This document shows positions 6,196-7,293 of a stretch of DNA of 7,293 bases, in pieces (positions within the stretch are counted from its first letter, which is position 1; each line of letters begins with the position of its first letter). Made by a program: the position numbers and the translations under genes. The stretch is taken from NCBI GenBank assembly GCA_937891325.1, contig CALAFU010000227.1, forward strand, positions 1 through 7,293. Direction: 5' to 3'. The stretch is from an uncultured Candidatus Melainabacteria bacterium (GTDB taxonomy: Bacteria; Cyanobacteriota; Vampirovibrionia; Gastranaerophilales; Gastranaerophilaceae). The notes under the pieces were generated by a model. The model saw nothing but the letters and a program-made list of their open reading frames with translations, made no database searches and was not told where the DNA came from.

Positions 6196-7293
6196 ATGTA
6201 CTTTTTGAAGAAAAATTATATAGCAATATTATGTATTATATTTTGGTGTGTAATAACTTTAATTAGAGTTTTTAATCATTTTCCATGGTATGACGAAGCG
6301 CATGCGTGGACAATTGCGCAGGATTTGAACTTAATTGAAATTATTAAATTAATGAAATACGAAGGGCATACGATTCTTTGGTATTTATGTTTAATGCCTT
6401 TTGCAAAATTAAATATAGGCTATCCATATTCAATGTTGTTGATAAATTGGCTATTCTGTTTTGTTGCAATGTTAATATTGTGGTTTAAATCACCGTTCAA
6501 TAATTGGATAAAAATTTTTATATCATTTAGTTTTCCATTTTTAGGATATTTTCCTGTTGTAGCCAGATGTTATTCAATAGGCATAATGTTTTTGTTTATG
6601 TTATGTGCATTGTGTAAAGACCGTTTAAAACACCCTAATTGGTACGCATTATTATTGATGTTATGCGCAAACACAAGTGTAATGGCACTTATAGGTGCAG
6701 AAATATTAGGGATAGAATTTTTGTATTCTTTAATTAGCTCAAGAAGAATTAACCTCTGTACAATTTTTATTCTGTTGCTAGGTGGAATATTAGTTATGTT
6801 GCAGTTATTTCCAACGCTAACAACTGAGTCGTTTGTATCTTCGTTGCTAACAGATTACAATTTTAAGAATATTATTTCAAATACAAATATTGTAAAATTT
6901 CTAATTGTTGTGTTTATATTTTTATTTTTATCTATATTTGAAATAAAAAATATTTCTTTATTTTTGATGATGTCATTCTTAATTTTAACTTTCTTCTTTC
7001 TATTTGTTTATAAAGGCTATTTTTGGCACTACTTGTTTTATTATATCTTTTTTATATGCTCAATATGGTTGAATTTTGAGAAACTATTTTCCTCAAGTTT
7101 CTCAAGAAGATTGAATGTCACAACATTAATTCTTGTTTCAATATTTTTAATATTTTGGACACCCAATAATCAATCTATGGAGCAGGTTTATGGTAATAAA
7201 TATTTGGTTTTGTTAAATGAATTTATAGATAAAGATATGTTATTAAAAAAATCAAATATTTTATTTGATAACTTGAATTTTCAACCAATGGCG
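6196..7293 (+). CDS. Second GT-C-like polytopic membrane protein, paralogue of the 1770-3191 gene (partial, runs off the right edge)
   Basis: The frame stays open to the last base: 366 codons from ATG 6196. It is plainly homologous to the 1770-3191 protein. Over the stretch from RVFNH to the fifth hydrophobic region I count about 102 identities in 156 positions by hand. Shared blocks include PWYDEAHAWTIAQ, LMPFAK, YPYSMLL, PFNNW, SFPFLG, VVARCY, LKHP and LCANTSVMAL. The D-E pair after TM1 is kept, as are the later FWH..FYYI segment and the MEQ that opens the soluble C-terminal domain. The middle part (about residues 175-290) has diverged. By comparison with the paralogue about 100 codons are missing. 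Start choice is uncertain: ATG 6187 adds three residues, and TTG 6205 matches the paralogue's length exactly; none has a Shine-Dalgarno. It is divergent from the XRE gene. Probable function: transfer of a sugar from a polyprenyl-phosphate donor (inference). Confidence 0.85.
   Translation, partial: MYFLKKNYIAILCIIFWCVITLIRVFNHFPWYDEAHAWTIAQDLNLIEIIKLMKYEGHTILWYLCLMPFAKLNIGYPYSMLLINWLFCFVAMLILWFKSPFNNWIKIFISFSFPFLGYFPVVARCYSIGIMFLFMLCALCKDRLKHPNWYALLLMLCANTSVMALIGAEILGIEFLYSLISSRRINLCTIFILLLGGILVMLQLFPTLTTESFVSSLLTDYNFKNIISNTNIVKFLIVVFIFLFLSIFEIKNISLFLMMSFLILTFFFLFVYKGYFWHYLFYYIFFICSIWLNFEKLFSSSFSRRLNVTTLILVSIFLIFWTPNNQSMEQVYGNKYLVLLNEFIDKDMLLKKSNILFDNLNFQPMA

Overview
The window is AT-rich. 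It carries a cell-surface-glycan type gene pair, a large DHH-family phosphoesterase, a small transcriptional regulator, and the start of a second copy of the membrane glycosyltransferase-like gene. The large protein's N-terminus (MKINPI..., then VSFTG near residue 51) is of a kind I associate with gut Gastranaerophilales (Melainabacteria/Vampirovibrionia, the non-photosynthetic relatives of Cyanobacteria). Low GC and mixed Shine-Dalgarno use fit this. The assignment is from recall and could not be checked here.

Layout. Positions 3-86 are the last codons of an unidentified gene, closed by a strong intrinsic terminator (98-125). The next 200 bases hold no gene but do hold a perfect 32-bp palindrome with a T-tract (152-191), a small hairpin (266-284) and a -10 box only 6 nt from the next start codon. 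At 326-1783 is a FAD-dependent oxidoreductase of the UDP-galactopyranose mutase/protoporphyrinogen oxidase-like superfamily. It overlaps by 14 nt a polytopic GT-C-like protein (1770-3191). At 3288-5711 is an 807-residue DHH/DHHA1 protein with a good ribosome binding site and a GTG start. A hairpin at 5717-5740 ends it and also ends the convergent XRE-family regulator (5740-6054, minus strand). A region of about 140 bp with imperfect repeats separates the regulator from a divergent second GT-C-like gene (6196 to beyond the right edge), a clear paralogue of the first.

How the genes may work together (inference). The oxidoreductase and the first GT-C-like protein look translationally coupled and plausibly serve one surface-polysaccharide or glycolipid pathway. 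The XRE regulator sits head to head with the second GT-C-like gene and may control that gene and itself through the repeats between them. The DHH protein is probably an independent function: it keeps the catalytic motifs of nanoRNase/pAp/cyclic-dinucleotide phosphodiesterases, inside a protein about 2.5 times their usual length. No CRISPR array, tRNA, rRNA, insertion sequence or transposase was seen.
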